The notes: a model not told the origin generated them from the sequence alone. A stretch of DNA of 64,000 nucleotides from Candidatus Cetobacterium colombiensis (GCF_033962415.1 NZ_JAVIKH010000006.1:79088-143087), one strand, 5' to 3'; numbered from the stretch's first letter, positions 8,048 through 17,633 are shown. Numbers and translations: made by a program.

Positions 8048-10123
8048 TTATATCTTTTTTATTGAAACAGTTGCGTATTTATAAGATGGTTCTTTTGAAT
8101 AAGGATCATATAAAGCATCTGTTAATCTATTTGCTACTTCATAGTGCATAGATACAAATACTTGTCCTTTTAACATCTCATCACTAATTTTAACTTTTAT
8201 ATTACAACTTCCATTTTTAGATGTAACTAAAACCATATCTTCATCTTTTAAATTTAATTTTTCTGCATCATCTTTATTTATCAATATATAATCTTCATTT
8301 GGATACGTATGTTGCACAATTGGAATATTTCTTGTTCTTGTTAGTGTATGCCAAAGTCCTATTGCTCCTCTTCCTGTTATAAGAGTAAATGGATATTTTT
8401 CATCTGGAATTTCTGGACACTCTTGAGGTTTTTCAAATATTAAATTTGCTTTTTTATTTTCTGTATAAAAATTGTAATCTTCAAATAAAATTCTATAATC
8501 ATTTTCTAAAATTTCATCCTTTTTAAAAGGCCACTGAATTCCACTGCTGTTTTTTAATTTTTCATAATCTACCCCTGTTATATCACAAGGCATTCCTTCA
8601 GATATTTTCTTCATCAAATTAAATGCATCTTCTGGAGTTTTCCAATTATCTAACTTTAATTTTTCATCTAATCCTAAAACTTTTCCTATCTCTAATATAA
8701 TTTCATAATCTGATTTTATCCCTTCTGGTGGTTCGACAACTTTTTGAACACTTCCTAATCTTCTTTCTGTATTTATAAATGTTCCCTCTTTTTCTAAAGA
8801 AGTTGCTGAAGGTAAAAATAAATCTGCCTCTTTTGCTGTTTCTGTATCTGAATATATATCTTGGACAACTAAAAAATCTATCTTTGAATTAAAATTTTCC
8901 ATTGTTGTATTATGTGGATAAGATACAACAGGGTTAGTGGCAATTACCCAAAGACCTCTAATATCTTTAGTTTCCACTTTTTCTATAATTTGATTAAATG
9001 CTAAAGTTGCCCTTTTAGGAATCAACTCTTTTTCTATTTCTAAAACATTACTAATAAACTCTCTATCTTTTTCAGAATCAAATTTTCTCCCTGCAAAAAG
9101 ACAAGTTTCAGCACTATAAAGTCTTGATCCCATTGCATTACATTGACCTGTTAAAGAATTTGGACCACACCCTTTTTTTCCTATTTTTTTCATTAAAAGA
9201 CATATGTTTGTAATAGCTTCTGCTGTTCTTGTAGCTTCAAAACTTTGATTTACTCCCATTGTCCACCAAAAAGAAACCTTATCTTTTTTATAAATCTCTT
9301 CTCCTAAATCTATTAAAACTTTTTTATCAATACCACACTTCTCCCTTGATCCATCTAATGTATAATCTTTTACAAACTTTTTAAATTCATCAAAATTATT
9401 TAAGTTTTCTTTAGCAAATTTTTCATCTACATATTCTTCCTCTATTAGATAATTAGCCAATGCATATAAAAAATATAAATCTCCTTTTGGTTTTATTGAA
9501 ATCCAAGTTTTAGCACAATTTGCCGTCTCTGTTTTCCTAGGATCAATTACAACTAATTCCACATTTTTATTTTCTTTTCTAAATCTCCACCAAGGAACTG
9601 GATGACTTATAGCTGGATTAGCTCCTATGAAAATAGCTAAATCAGTTGTCATTAAATCATCCCATGAATATGGTGGAGAATCAAATCCAAAAGATTGATT
9701 ATAAGCTACTGCTGCTGTTGCCATGCAAAGTCTTGTATTTCCATCTCCTTCCATTCCCATTCCAAATCTTCCTACATATCCTAAAAGAGCCATCTCCTCT
9801 AATGGTATTTGTCCTGTACTTAAAAAAGCCAATGACCCTTCTCCATATTTTTCATTTATATCTTTAAATTTTTTTCCAATTATTTCATAAGCTTCTTCCC
9901 AAGATATTGGATTCATTTTCCCATTTTCATCTCTCAATAAGGGAGTTGTTACTCTATGTTCCATTGAATTTTGATAAGCTAAATTCTTCCCTTTTATACA
10001 CGCTAACCCTTTATTTACTGGATAATCAGCTACTGGCTTACATGATAATATTTTATTTTCATCCACTTCAAATTCTAAACTACATCCTGTAGCACAAAAA
10101 CTACATGTTGTTTGTACCTTCAT
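8048..10123 (-). CDS. Molybdopterin oxidoreductase, assimilatory nitrate reductase-like (NarB/NasA type)
   Basis: A 691-aa protein without signal peptide, so cytoplasmic. The N-terminal [4Fe-4S] motif is Cys7, Cys10, Cys14 and Cys42, followed by CIKGK. The probable Mo ligand is Cys133 in GDGNTRLCMATA, as in Nar/Nap/Nas enzymes; it is Cys, not Sec. Further family segments are LTGQCNAMGSR, ATNPVVSYP and the C-terminal DPYSKEPSYK. The length fits NarB-like enzymes without the extra [2Fe-2S] tail of NasA. A formate-dehydrogenase-like role cannot be ruled out. No separate small subunit or nitrite reductase lies nearby. It shares an operon with a TDT channel and faces moeA-mobAB. GGAGG precedes the ATG. 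Confidence 0.85.
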   Translation of the reverse strand: MKVQTTCSFCATGCSLEFEVDENKILSCKPVADYPVNKGLACIKGKNLAYQNSMEHRVTTPLLRDENGKMNPISWEEAYEIIGKKFKDINEKYGEGSLAFLSTGQIPLEEMALLGYVGRFGMGMEGDGNTRLCMATAAVAYNQSFGFDSPPYSWDDLMTTDLAIFIGANPAISHPVPWWRFRKENKNVELVVIDPRKTETANCAKTWISIKPKGDLYFLYALANYLIEEEYVDEKFAKENLNNFDEFKKFVKDYTLDGSREKCGIDKKVLIDLGEEIYKKDKVSFWWTMGVNQSFEATRTAEAITNICLLMKKIGKKGCGPNSLTGQCNAMGSRLYSAETCLFAGRKFDSEKDREFISNVLEIEKELIPKRATLAFNQIIEKVETKDIRGLWVIATNPVVSYPHNTTMENFNSKIDFLVVQDIYSDTETAKEADLFLPSATSLEKEGTFINTERRLGSVQKVVEPPEGIKSDYEIILEIGKVLGLDEKLKLDNWKTPEDAFNLMKKISEGMPCDITGVDYEKLKNSSGIQWPFKKDEILENDYRILFEDYNFYTENKKANLIFEKPQECPEIPDEKYPFTLITGRGAIGLWHTLTRTRNIPIVQHTYPNEDYILINKDDAEKLNLKDEDMVLVTSKNGSCNIKVKISDEMLKGQVFVSMHYEVANRLTDALYDPYSKEPSYKYATVSIKKI

Positions 10124-10269
10124 AAATATCCTCCATTTGATTTTAAGTCTTTATAATTCTTATTCATATTTTTCTTTTTTTTCCTTTTATTTAAATTTAA
10201 TAAAAAGGAGACTCGAATCTTTCTTGGTAAAATGTTTCAAAGATATTTTTATAGAGGATGTGATGTATT

Positions 10270-11202
10270 ATGTTTAAATTTTTCACTAGAAAAATGGTAA
10301 TACCATTGTTTTTATTAGCAGTGTCCTCTTTTTCTAAAGCAGCTATTATTGAAAAAGAGCTTTTGTACGATAAATATACTTTACCAGATACATATATTGT
10401 TAAAATTGGAGATAATTATACCCAAAGAAGAGGATATGATTGGAATAGAATTTCTAATATATTAGATGGAATTGATGGGTTTTTATCTGATGGAACTTTA
10501 GTTGGTAGTTTAAAAAACTACAAAAATGTAAATGGAAAACCTGCTGCTGCTATGAACATGAAATCCTCTCCTGAATCAGATATATATGGAGTAAGAAGAA
10601 CTCAAGGAATTCCACTATATTCACAAGGTAATTTAAATAAACCTGAAAGATATGCTTGGGATGGTAGCTTAGTTAAAATTTTATCTAAAGAAGGAAGTTT
10701 TACCAAAGTGCAAGTTAAAGATATTGAAGGAACTTGGCTAATTCCAAATAGATATGTTGAAACTTTATCACCTCGTAAATTTAATAAAGTTGTAATTATA
10801 AATAGAAATTTTCAAAATGTAGTTACACTTGAAAGAGTTGGAGGAATTTGGAAAATTAGAAGTAAGAACCCTATTACTACAGGAAAAAATAAACTTCCAT
10901 ATAGTTATGCTACACCTTTAGGTACTTTCGTTGCTCAAAATAAATTGAGAAGAATGGACTATATGAAGTTTGGAAATGAAAATGAACCTGGTGGTTATGC
11001 TCCTTATGCAACAAGATTTTCTGGTGGTGGATATTTTCACGGTTTCCCAGTAGATTTACCTAGAAAAGATATTATAGAATACAGTAACTCTTTGGGTTCT
11101 TTACCTATTTCTCATATGTGCGTTAGATCTTCTGCTTCTCATGCTCAATTTGTTTACAATTGGGGAGAAGTAGACAAAACTCTTTTCATTGTTATAGAAT
11201 AA
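10270..11202 (+). CDS. Secreted L,D-transpeptidase (YkuD domain) with SH3-like region
   Basis: A 310-aa protein with a signal peptide (about residues 1-24, ending SFSKAA). A middle stretch (about 115-170, LVKILSKEGSFTKVQVKDI) resembles a bacterial SH3 domain. The C-terminal YkuD domain has His257 (FHGFP) and the catalytic Cys284 in ISHMCVRSS. The family motif is S/T-H-G-C-x-R; here the Gly is Met. These enzymes cross-link peptidoglycan stem peptides or attach proteins to them. The start ATG has an AGAGGATG site at a rather long spacing. The gene stands alone, with its own terminator. Confidence 0.85.
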   Translation: MFKFFTRKMVIPLFLLAVSSFSKAAIIEKELLYDKYTLPDTYIVKIGDNYTQRRGYDWNRISNILDGIDGFLSDGTLVGSLKNYKNVNGKPAAAMNMKSSPESDIYGVRRTQGIPLYSQGNLNKPERYAWDGSLVKILSKEGSFTKVQVKDIEGTWLIPNRYVETLSPRKFNKVVIINRNFQNVVTLERVGGIWKIRSKNPITTGKNKLPYSYATPLGTFVAQNKLRRMDYMKFGNENEPGGYAPYATRFSGGGYFHGFPVDLPRKDIIEYSNSLGSLPISHMCVRSSASHAQFVYNWGEVDKTLFIVIE

Positions 11203-11204
11203 GA

Positions 11205-11232
11205 AAAAGGAACCTTTTTTAAGGTTCCTTTT
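11205..11232. terminator. Bidirectional terminator
   Basis: AAAAGGAACCTT pairs with AAGGTTCCTTTT across four T. It serves the L,D-transpeptidase gene and the convergent ParB-like gene ending at 11231. Confidence 0.85.
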
Positions 11233-12919
11233 ATATCATACTTGAATAATAATCTACAAATGTGTACTCTTCCCACTTACCTTTTATAACATTTAAAACT
11301 CTTTTATTATTATACTGAACTAAAATTTCTCTATTTTTTATCAATTTTTCTATATCCTCTTTAAATTTATTATTTTGTTCATCTAAAGTATTTAAATTGA
11401 GATATTTAGAATATCCTTTTAATTTATAAATTGTTTCATAGTTTTGAGTTCCACCGTAATTTTTTAAAATCCAATAGTTTTCTAACTCTTTATCTAAATT
11501 ATAATCTAAAGTTATATTTTTACTTAAAATAAGTTCACCTATTTTGTACTCTTCCTTATTTAAAATATTTTTTTCTATAAACTTTCTCATATCATCTTTT
11601 CCACCATACCTTGTATAATAAAGATAACTCTGACTAATTTTAAGATATTGTTTATCTAAATTTTTTTCAATTTCATTCTCTTGAAACACAACAAAAATAG
11701 GCAAGTAAATATCTAAAAGATAACTATATATAAGTTCTTTCACTGTCAAAAGTCTATTTTCTTTCTTACGATAATATCTTGAATATCTCACACAGTCTTC
11801 AACAATTTCATCTAAATTTAATTCTTTAAAAGATATGTTTAATTGTTCTGATTTTACTATAATTTCCTCTTTATAAAAATTATACACTTGTTCAAACCAT
11901 CTTTGCATTCCAACTATAAATCCAGGTATGTTATTATTTAAACTAAATAGGGCGATCTCTCCAATAACTAAAGTTTCTCTTCTAAACTGCTTTTTAGAAT
12001 ACTCTCTAATTGCTTTTATTTTTCCTTTTGTATCGTCATTATAAAAAAGTATTTTATCAATATAGTATAATTTTCTAAAATCATCTATTAAAAAACTATC
12101 CAAATTTATATCTGTTTCTAAATTTTTTATTAATAATATTTTATTTCTGTTAATATAATCTACTAAAGTATTTAAATAACCTCTTTCATATTTATTCCCC
12201 ATTTTATAGCTATTTTTATATTTTAAATATTCTACAAAAATATCGCCATTTTTTTCAGCTTCCATTTTTTTAAAGTTAGCTACTAATATATTTACTATTG
12301 GAATAAAAACTCTTTGATACCAAGTGATTGATCTTTCTAATCCCTCTTCACCTAATGAGTATAAGTCTAAAAATTTTCTAACTTCTTCTCTTAAATCTTT
12401 ATAGGAATCAACTCTTGAGCACTCTATATTTTTCAATCCACTTTCTTTTTCAAAACTAAATCGTTCTCTTGAAAGCAAATCTAAATCCTCATTTTTCTCT
12501 GAGAAAAACTCATATACTTCCGCTTCAATAGAATGAAAATTTAAATTTTTCCCTACAGAAACTCTATGATTTCCATCATATACGTAGTATTCTTCTCTCA
12601 CTTTATAAAGAATTACAGGTGGTAAACTTCCTGTTTCTAAATATTTTAAATAAACTGCTGACCATCTACCTTTAGATTCATCTCTCAAAGGATTAAAATC
12701 TTTATCAAAATCTTGAGCTTTTTCAACTGTTCCTATAACTTTACTTAAAGGTACTTCTCTTACACCTAAATAAACTCTATTTGATAACTGATCCTCCTTC
12801 TCAACAGTTTTAAACTCCTTTAATTTTTTATTATCTCTATCAAAAAAATTGAATCTGGTCTTTCTCAAAGCTTTTTTGAAAGCTAACTCTGCATCTTCTT
12901 TATCAATATTATACTTCAT
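11231..12919 (-). CDS. ParB/sulfiredoxin-like domain protein of unknown function
   Basis: A 562-aa cytoplasmic protein. Residues ~48-140 match the ParB/Srx fold of a widespread uncharacterised group: YLGVREVPLSKVIGTVEKA, DFDKDF, GSLPPVILYKV and VYDGNHRVSVGKNLNF. The GNHR motif (residues 116-119) takes the place of the GxxR nucleotide-binding box of ParB. The remaining ~400 residues are helical, rich in Lys, Glu, Tyr and Asn, and I recognise no domain in them. It is 11 bases downstream of a metallophosphoesterase gene on the same strand. A role in nucleotide or nucleic-acid metabolism is possible but unproven. It is not a chromosomal ParB: there is no ParA and no helix-turn-helix that I can see. 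Confidence 0.7.
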   Translation of the reverse strand: MKYNIDKEDAELAFKKALRKTRFNFFDRDNKKLKEFKTVEKEDQLSNRVYLGVREVPLSKVIGTVEKAQDFDKDFNPLRDESKGRWSAVYLKYLETGSLPPVILYKVREEYYVYDGNHRVSVGKNLNFHSIEAEVYEFFSEKNEDLDLLSRERFSFEKESGLKNIECSRVDSYKDLREEVRKFLDLYSLGEEGLERSITWYQRVFIPIVNILVANFKKMEAEKNGDIFVEYLKYKNSYKMGNKYERGYLNTLVDYINRNKILLIKNLETDINLDSFLIDDFRKLYYIDKILFYNDDTKGKIKAIREYSKKQFRRETLVIGEIALFSLNNNIPGFIVGMQRWFEQVYNFYKEEIIVKSEQLNISFKELNLDEIVEDCVRYSRYYRKKENRLLTVKELIYSYLLDIYLPIFVVFQENEIEKNLDKQYLKISQSYLYYTRYGGKDDMRKFIEKNILNKEEYKIGELILSKNITLDYNLDKELENYWILKNYGGTQNYETIYKLKGYSKYLNLNTLDEQNNKFKEDIEKLIKNREILVQYNNKRVLNVIKGKWEEYTFVDYYSSMI

Positions 12920-12930
12920 TTATACTCCTC

Positions 12931-13527
12931 CTAAGAAAAATCCAAGTCCAAAACTTTATAACCAAAAACATTTATTATTTTGGTATTTTCTAGCTGACTC
13001 TCTTGAATTTCATGGTGACTTTTTAAATGAATATGCCCATGTAGCCAATATTTCGGCTTTAATAGATCTATAGCTTTTCTATAACTATTAAATCCTTTAT
13101 GAATTGGGTCATCCCCCTCGTTTATTCCTCCAACAGGAGAGTGACTAATAACTAAATCCACTGTTTTAAACATTGTTTTAACATAACTTTTCATCACCAT
13201 AAAAAACACATCTTTTTCTCTATACTGATGTGGTCCCATGGAATATCTTTGACTTCCATCAAAACCAACTATTTTTATACCTTTTACAGTACAATTTTCT
13301 CCAGAGTCTAAATTTTTACAAAAACTTATATCATGATCTCCAGCATAAATATGATTACCATTTACATAAACTAATTCCTTATTCAAAACTGTAAAAAGAT
13401 AATCTAAATATCTATTGCTTACATCCCCACAAGATACTATTAACTCTATATCTTTAAACATCTCTTTTAAAGTTTCAGGAGAATATTTTTCTAAAGTTGC
13501 TTCATCACTAACTGCTAATATTTTCAT
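12931..13527 (-). CDS. Calcineurin-like metallophosphoesterase
   Basis: A 198-aa protein with the metal-binding motifs VSCGDVSNRYLD, NGNHIYAGD, HSPVGG and LHGHIH of the calcineurin-like phosphoesterase superfamily. The first motif, normally DxH, reads SDEA here, so the metal-1 His is missing or moved. The start has CTAGGAGTAG. It is followed after 11 bases by the ParB-like gene, so they likely work together. Substrates in this superfamily range from cyclic nucleotides to nucleic acids, and nothing here decides among them. Confidence 0.8.
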   Translation of the reverse strand: MKILAVSDEATLEKYSPETLKEMFKDIELIVSCGDVSNRYLDYLFTVLNKELVYVNGNHIYAGDHDISFCKNLDSGENCTVKGIKIVGFDGSQRYSMGPHQYREKDVFFMVMKSYVKTMFKTVDLVISHSPVGGINEGDDPIHKGFNSYRKAIDLLKPKYWLHGHIHLKSHHEIQESQLENTKIINVFGYKVLDLDFS

Positions 13528-13553
13528 CTTCTACTCCTAGTTTTATAACAACA

Positions 13554-13583
13554 AAAACTACCATAGCAAAATATGGTAGTTTT
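13554..13583 (-). terminator. Terminator of glgP
   Basis: AAAACTACCATA pairs with TATGGTAGTTTT across a 6-base loop, a 12-bp stem. It separates glgP from the phosphoesterase gene. Confidence 0.85.
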
Positions 13584-13591
13584 CATATATT

Positions 13592-15973
13592 TTAGATTTT
13601 TTGAGAGGCAATTTTCCAAATTTCTTTAGCGTATTCTTCTATCGTTCTATCTGATGAGAATTTTCCACCATTTGATATATTTATCCAAGCTTTTTTAGCC
13701 CATACTTTTCTATCTGCAAAATCTTTATTTATTTTCTCTTGTGTTTTTCTAAAATCTTCAAAATCCTCTAGCACAAAATATTGATCAGGTTTATGCCAAG
13801 AAGCTCCTTTTAATAATGAATCATACAGTTCCTTATAAAGTCCTGTTCCTTCATCATTTAAAGTCCCATCAATTAAAGCGTCTACAACTCTTTTTAATCC
13901 TTTTGTTTTTTCATAAGGAACATGTGGGTCGTAACCTTTTTTCTTTAACTCTTCAATATCTTCTACCTTTAATCCAAAAATATAGTTATTTTCTATTCCT
14001 GCTTCCTCTACAATTTCCACATTAGCACCATCTAATGTACCAAATGTTAAAGCACCATTTATCATAAACTTCATATTTCCTGTTCCTGAGGCTTCTTTTC
14101 CTGCTGTTGATATCTGTTCTGAAATATCAGCTGCTGGGAATAAAAGTGCTGCTGAAGATACATTATAGTTTTCTATAAATACAACTTTTATCATATCTTT
14201 TATCTCTGGATCATTATTTATAATTTGAGCAACTTCATTTATCAATCTGATTGTTCCTTTTGCTCTCATATATCCAGGAGCAGATTTTGCACCAAATATA
14301 TATGTTACTGGATGAATCTCCATATTTGGATTCTCTTTTAATCTATAGTATAAGTCTAAAATATGTAAAATATTTAAAAGCTGTCTTTTATACTCGTGAA
14401 GTCTTTTAATTTGTATGTCAAATATAGAATCAGGATTTATCTTTATTCCCTGTGTCTTTTCTATAAACTGAGCTAACTGTTTTTTCTTTTCAGATTTTAT
14501 TTCTAAAAATCTATCTGTTACTTTTTCATCTGCTACATACTTCTCTAAGTTTTTCATTTGAGAGAAATCCGTAATCCATTTATCTCCAATAAGCTCTGTT
14601 ATAAGTTTTGATAACTCTGGATTTGCTTCTAACAACCATCTTCTTTGAGTAATTCCATTTGTTTTATTTAAAAATCTCTCTGGGAATAACTCGTACCACT
14701 CTTTTAATTCAATGTGCTTTAATATATCTGTATGTAAAGCTGCAACTCCATTAGTTGCAAACGATCCATAGATTGCAAGCCATGCCATATGAATTAAATT
14801 TCCTTGAATTATTGACATTCTCTCTCTTCTTTCTTTATCTTTAGGGAATTTCTCCTCTAAAAGATCTAAAAATTGGAAGTGAATTCTCTGTGTTATTTGG
14901 AAAATTCTTGGAACTACTTCTTCATATAGACCAATCCACCATTTTTCTAAAGCTTCTGATAATATTGTATGGTTTGTATAAGCAAATGTTTTTTGAGCAA
15001 TAGCCCAAGCATCATTCCATAAAAGACCTTCCACATCACATAAAATTCTCATAAGTTCAGGAATAGCAATTACAGGGTGTGTATCATTCAATTGAATTGA
15101 TACAAATTCTGGTAATTTTTCAAAGTCTGTTCCGTGAATTTTTTTAAACTTTCTAATTATATCTTGTAATGAAGCCGATGTAAAAAAGTATTGTTGTTTT
15201 AATCTTAATTTTTTACCTTCATTTGTTGAATCGTTTGGATACAAAATTCTTGATATATCTTCTGCTGCATTCACATCTTTTAAAGCTTCATCATAGTCTT
15301 GATCATTAAAAGCTTTTAAATTTAACTCTTCCATCGCTTTAGCTTCCCAAAGTCTTAAAGTATTAACATTTTTTGTTCCATAACCAATAACTGGCATATC
15401 ATAAGGAACTGCTCTAACTTTCCCATCTCCAAACTCTACAACAACTTCTTCACATGGTCTACATATAGTCCAAACATCACCATATCTTAACCATGTTTCT
15501 GGAGTTTCAACTTGAAATCCATCAACTATTTTTTGTTTGAAAATTCCATTTTTGTATTTTATTCCATACCCTTGTCCTGGCAAGTTTAAAGTTACAAGAG
15601 AGTCCATAAAGCATGCTGCAAGTCTTCCCAATCCTCCATTTCCAAGACCTGCATCCTCTTCTGTAGCTTCAACAGAGTTTAAATCAAATCCTATCTCTTT
15701 TAATATTTCTTTTACCTCTTTATCTAATCCTAAGTTTATTAGATTATTTCCTAAGGCTCTTCCCATTAAAAATTCTGCTGAGAAATAGAAAGCCTGCTTC
15801 CCTGTCTCATATTTTTTTCTAGTTTCTAACCAATTTTTTGATATAGTTTCAAGCAAAGCTTTACTTAATCCTTGGTAAATTTCAAACTCATTAGCTTCAT
15901 CAATACTTTTATTGAATAAAACTCCCACTTGATTTTCTATTTTACTTTTTAAAAGACTTTTTTCAATTAGCAT
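13592..15973 (-). CDS. glgP: Glycogen/maltodextrin phosphorylase
   Basis: A 793-aa protein of the usual length for bacterial glycogen/maltodextrin phosphorylases. Visible family blocks include FYFSAEFLMGRALGNNL near the N-terminus, GLGNGGLGRLAACFMDS, QLNDTHPVIAIPELMR, and the pyridoxal-phosphate lysine in KEASGTGNMKFMINGAL. It releases glucose-1-phosphate from alpha-1,4-glucans in the cytoplasm. It is the last gene of the set running leftward from malE and lies 19 bases after the lipoprotein gene. With malQ it completes maltodextrin breakdown, so the name MalP would fit equally well. Confidence 0.96.
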   Translation of the reverse strand: MLIEKSLLKSKIENQVGVLFNKSIDEANEFEIYQGLSKALLETISKNWLETRKKYETGKQAFYFSAEFLMGRALGNNLINLGLDKEVKEILKEIGFDLNSVEATEEDAGLGNGGLGRLAACFMDSLVTLNLPGQGYGIKYKNGIFKQKIVDGFQVETPETWLRYGDVWTICRPCEEVVVEFGDGKVRAVPYDMPVIGYGTKNVNTLRLWEAKAMEELNLKAFNDQDYDEALKDVNAAEDISRILYPNDSTNEGKKLRLKQQYFFTSASLQDIIRKFKKIHGTDFEKLPEFVSIQLNDTHPVIAIPELMRILCDVEGLLWNDAWAIAQKTFAYTNHTILSEALEKWWIGLYEEVVPRIFQITQRIHFQFLDLLEEKFPKDKERRERMSIIQGNLIHMAWLAIYGSFATNGVAALHTDILKHIELKEWYELFPERFLNKTNGITQRRWLLEANPELSKLITELIGDKWITDFSQMKNLEKYVADEKVTDRFLEIKSEKKKQLAQFIEKTQGIKINPDSIFDIQIKRLHEYKRQLLNILHILDLYYRLKENPNMEIHPVTYIFGAKSAPGYMRAKGTIRLINEVAQIINNDPEIKDMIKVVFIENYNVSSAALLFPAADISEQISTAGKEASGTGNMKFMINGALTFGTLDGANVEIVEEAGIENNYIFGLKVEDIEELKKKGYDPHVPYEKTKGLKRVVDALIDGTLNDEGTGLYKELYDSLLKGASWHKPDQYFVLEDFEDFRKTQEKINKDFADRKVWAKKAWINISNGGKFSSDRTIEEYAKEIWKIASQKI

Positions 15974-15992
15974 ATTTCATTCTCCCTATTTA

Positions 15993-16829
15993 TTAATTTT
16001 CATTTAATTTTTTCATAAGTTCTTGAATCTCTAATTCCTTTTTCTCTAATTCTGCTTTTAATCTAGCTTTTTCTTTTAATTGTCTGATTATTTCATCTTT
16101 GCTATTTATCTCATTAGTTAATTTATTATTCTCAGCTTTTATATTTTTTAGCTCTTTTGTTTCTTGAGTGTTAGTTTTAACTACTTTTTTATTTGCTTTA
16201 ACTTGTAATAGTTGTTGTACTTCTTTTGAATTTGTATTATTTCCAAAGTATATATTTGGTGTTATAATTGGTCCTTTTTTAGAATCTAAATTTATAGGAA
16301 TAATCATCCTTGCATAATCTTTTGCTGAACCTTCCCCTTCAAATAAAGATTTGTTTATAAATATATCTTGAGAATTTGTTGAAGTTCCAAATAAAACTTT
16401 TAAATTATCTACTGGAACTAACTTAGCTGAAGTTGATTCTCCAGGTCTTAATCCAAAGTCTAAAGCTTTATTATAAAATCCTTTAGATTTTTCATTCATA
16501 TCAAAAAGTCTTTGCTCTTTCCCATTGAAACCGATATATTTAGCATCTGACCAATTTATAAATATAACCTCTTTTGATGTATTCTTTACTAAAACATCTA
16601 TACTATCTTTATTAAAAGTAATATCCATAAAGAATCTATCTGTAGATATTTGATTGTTTTTTAAAATTAACGGATAATCTCTTAATGTGGTATCCCTTAC
16701 ACCATAAATTTTTACACCTTGCTCTTTTACTATGGAATTTTCTCCCTTTACAGCTGTTGTAGATGTTGATGTACATCCTGTTATTACAAGTGTTGATAAT
16801 AAAGCTCCTAAAAAAAATAGATTTTTCAT
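15993..16829 (-). CDS. Lipoprotein with C-terminal coiled coil, unknown function
   Basis: A 278-aa protein with a lipobox (TLVITGC, Cys19) and a GGGGAG ribosome site. Residues ~60-195 look like a beta-rich domain (DRFFMDITFNKDSIDVLVKN). Residues ~225-278 are a charged heptad-like coiled coil ending LEIQELMKKLNEN. I do not recognise a named family. It lies between the TrmB-type regulator and glgP in the maltodextrin set, which suggests co-expression, but a sugar-related role is only a guess. It may have an envelope-structural role instead. Confidence 0.75.
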   Translation of the reverse strand: MKNLFFLGALLSTLVITGCTSTSTTAVKGENSIVKEQGVKIYGVRDTTLRDYPLILKNNQISTDRFFMDITFNKDSIDVLVKNTSKEVIFINWSDAKYIGFNGKEQRLFDMNEKSKGFYNKALDFGLRPGESTSAKLVPVDNLKVLFGTSTNSQDIFINKSLFEGEGSAKDYARMIIPINLDSKKGPIITPNIYFGNNTNSKEVQQLLQVKANKKVVKTNTQETKELKNIKAENNKLTNEINSKDEIIRQLKEKARLKAELEKKELEIQELMKKLNEN

Positions 16830-16850
16830 CTAACTCCCCTCTCTCTTCTC

Positions 16851-17624
16851 TTAAAAATCTAATGTCATTATTTTATTAATACCCTTACCGAAAGTATCTT
16901 CTAACTTCATTAAATGGATATCATTTTTTATATGCTCTGTTACTATATTTACCAAAAGTTTATTTTCTGAATAAGTTCCACAAAATTCACCTTCGTAATT
17001 ACTAGCTATTATTGCTGTTGATAAATCAACTGCCATCATTATTCTTTTTTCAGAATCAGTTACATTAGAATTAAAACTATCTCTTATATATGTTTCCAAT
17101 CCTAGGCTCATATAATCAATTGAATTAAAACTAAATAGTATTACTCTAACTCCTTTTTCTTTTAATTTTTTAAACTCTTTTTCAAATTCGAAAAGATCTA
17201 AATTAGTATTTATATAAACAATTTTTTCTGCTTTTTTTAATATATTTCTAATTTTTTCTTTTACATCTTCAAAAGAGTTTAAGTTATAAAATTGTTTTTG
17301 TTTACCACTTATCTCTACTTTATTTAACTCATCTTTTAAAAATCTTGTGGCTGTATTTACATCTTTTTTATAACTTTCAAAAAGTTCATTTAAATCTATA
17401 GTTTCATATAAAGTTATCTCTTTATCTAAATAAGAATTTATATAACCTTTCTTTTGTAAAATATCTAAATTTTGGTAAACTGTCGTTCTTGGATATCCAA
17501 GAGCCTTAGCGACTTGAGAACCGTTAGCTCCTGGATTTTTTATTAATTCTAAAAATACCTCTGCTTCTTTTCTACCAAAACCTATTTTTTCTAAATTTTC
17601 TAAAATTCTTTCGTTTTCTATCAA
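16851..17624 (-). CDS. TrmB-family sugar-responsive transcriptional regulator
   Basis: A 257-aa protein from a TTG start behind AGGAGGAAG. The N-terminal winged helix holds FGRKEAEVFLELIKNPGANG and KALGYPRTTVYQNLDILQKK, typical of TrmB. The rest resembles the TrmB effector region with a phospholipase-D-like fold (KIVYINTNLDLFEFEKEF, VRVILFSFN). TrmB proteins control maltose and trehalose uptake in response to sugar. It lies directly after malG in the ABC operon. The matching palindromes at 20698-20718 and 20861-20881 are the obvious candidate sites. Confidence 0.9.
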   Translation of the reverse strand: MIENERILENLEKIGFGRKEAEVFLELIKNPGANGSQVAKALGYPRTTVYQNLDILQKKGYINSYLDKEITLYETIDLNELFESYKKDVNTATRFLKDELNKVEISGKQKQFYNLNSFEDVKEKIRNILKKAEKIVYINTNLDLFEFEKEFKKLKEKGVRVILFSFNSIDYMSLGLETYIRDSFNSNVTDSEKRIMMAVDLSTAIIASNYEGEFCGTYSENKLLVNIVTEHIKNDIHLMKLEDTFGKGINKIMTLDF

Positions 17625-17633
17625 AACTTCCTC

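Noticed and set aside
11231..12919. Possible plasmid or chromosome partition protein ParB
   Set aside because: Only the ParB/Srx-like domain is shared; there is no ParA, no parS site and no helix-turn-helix that I can see.
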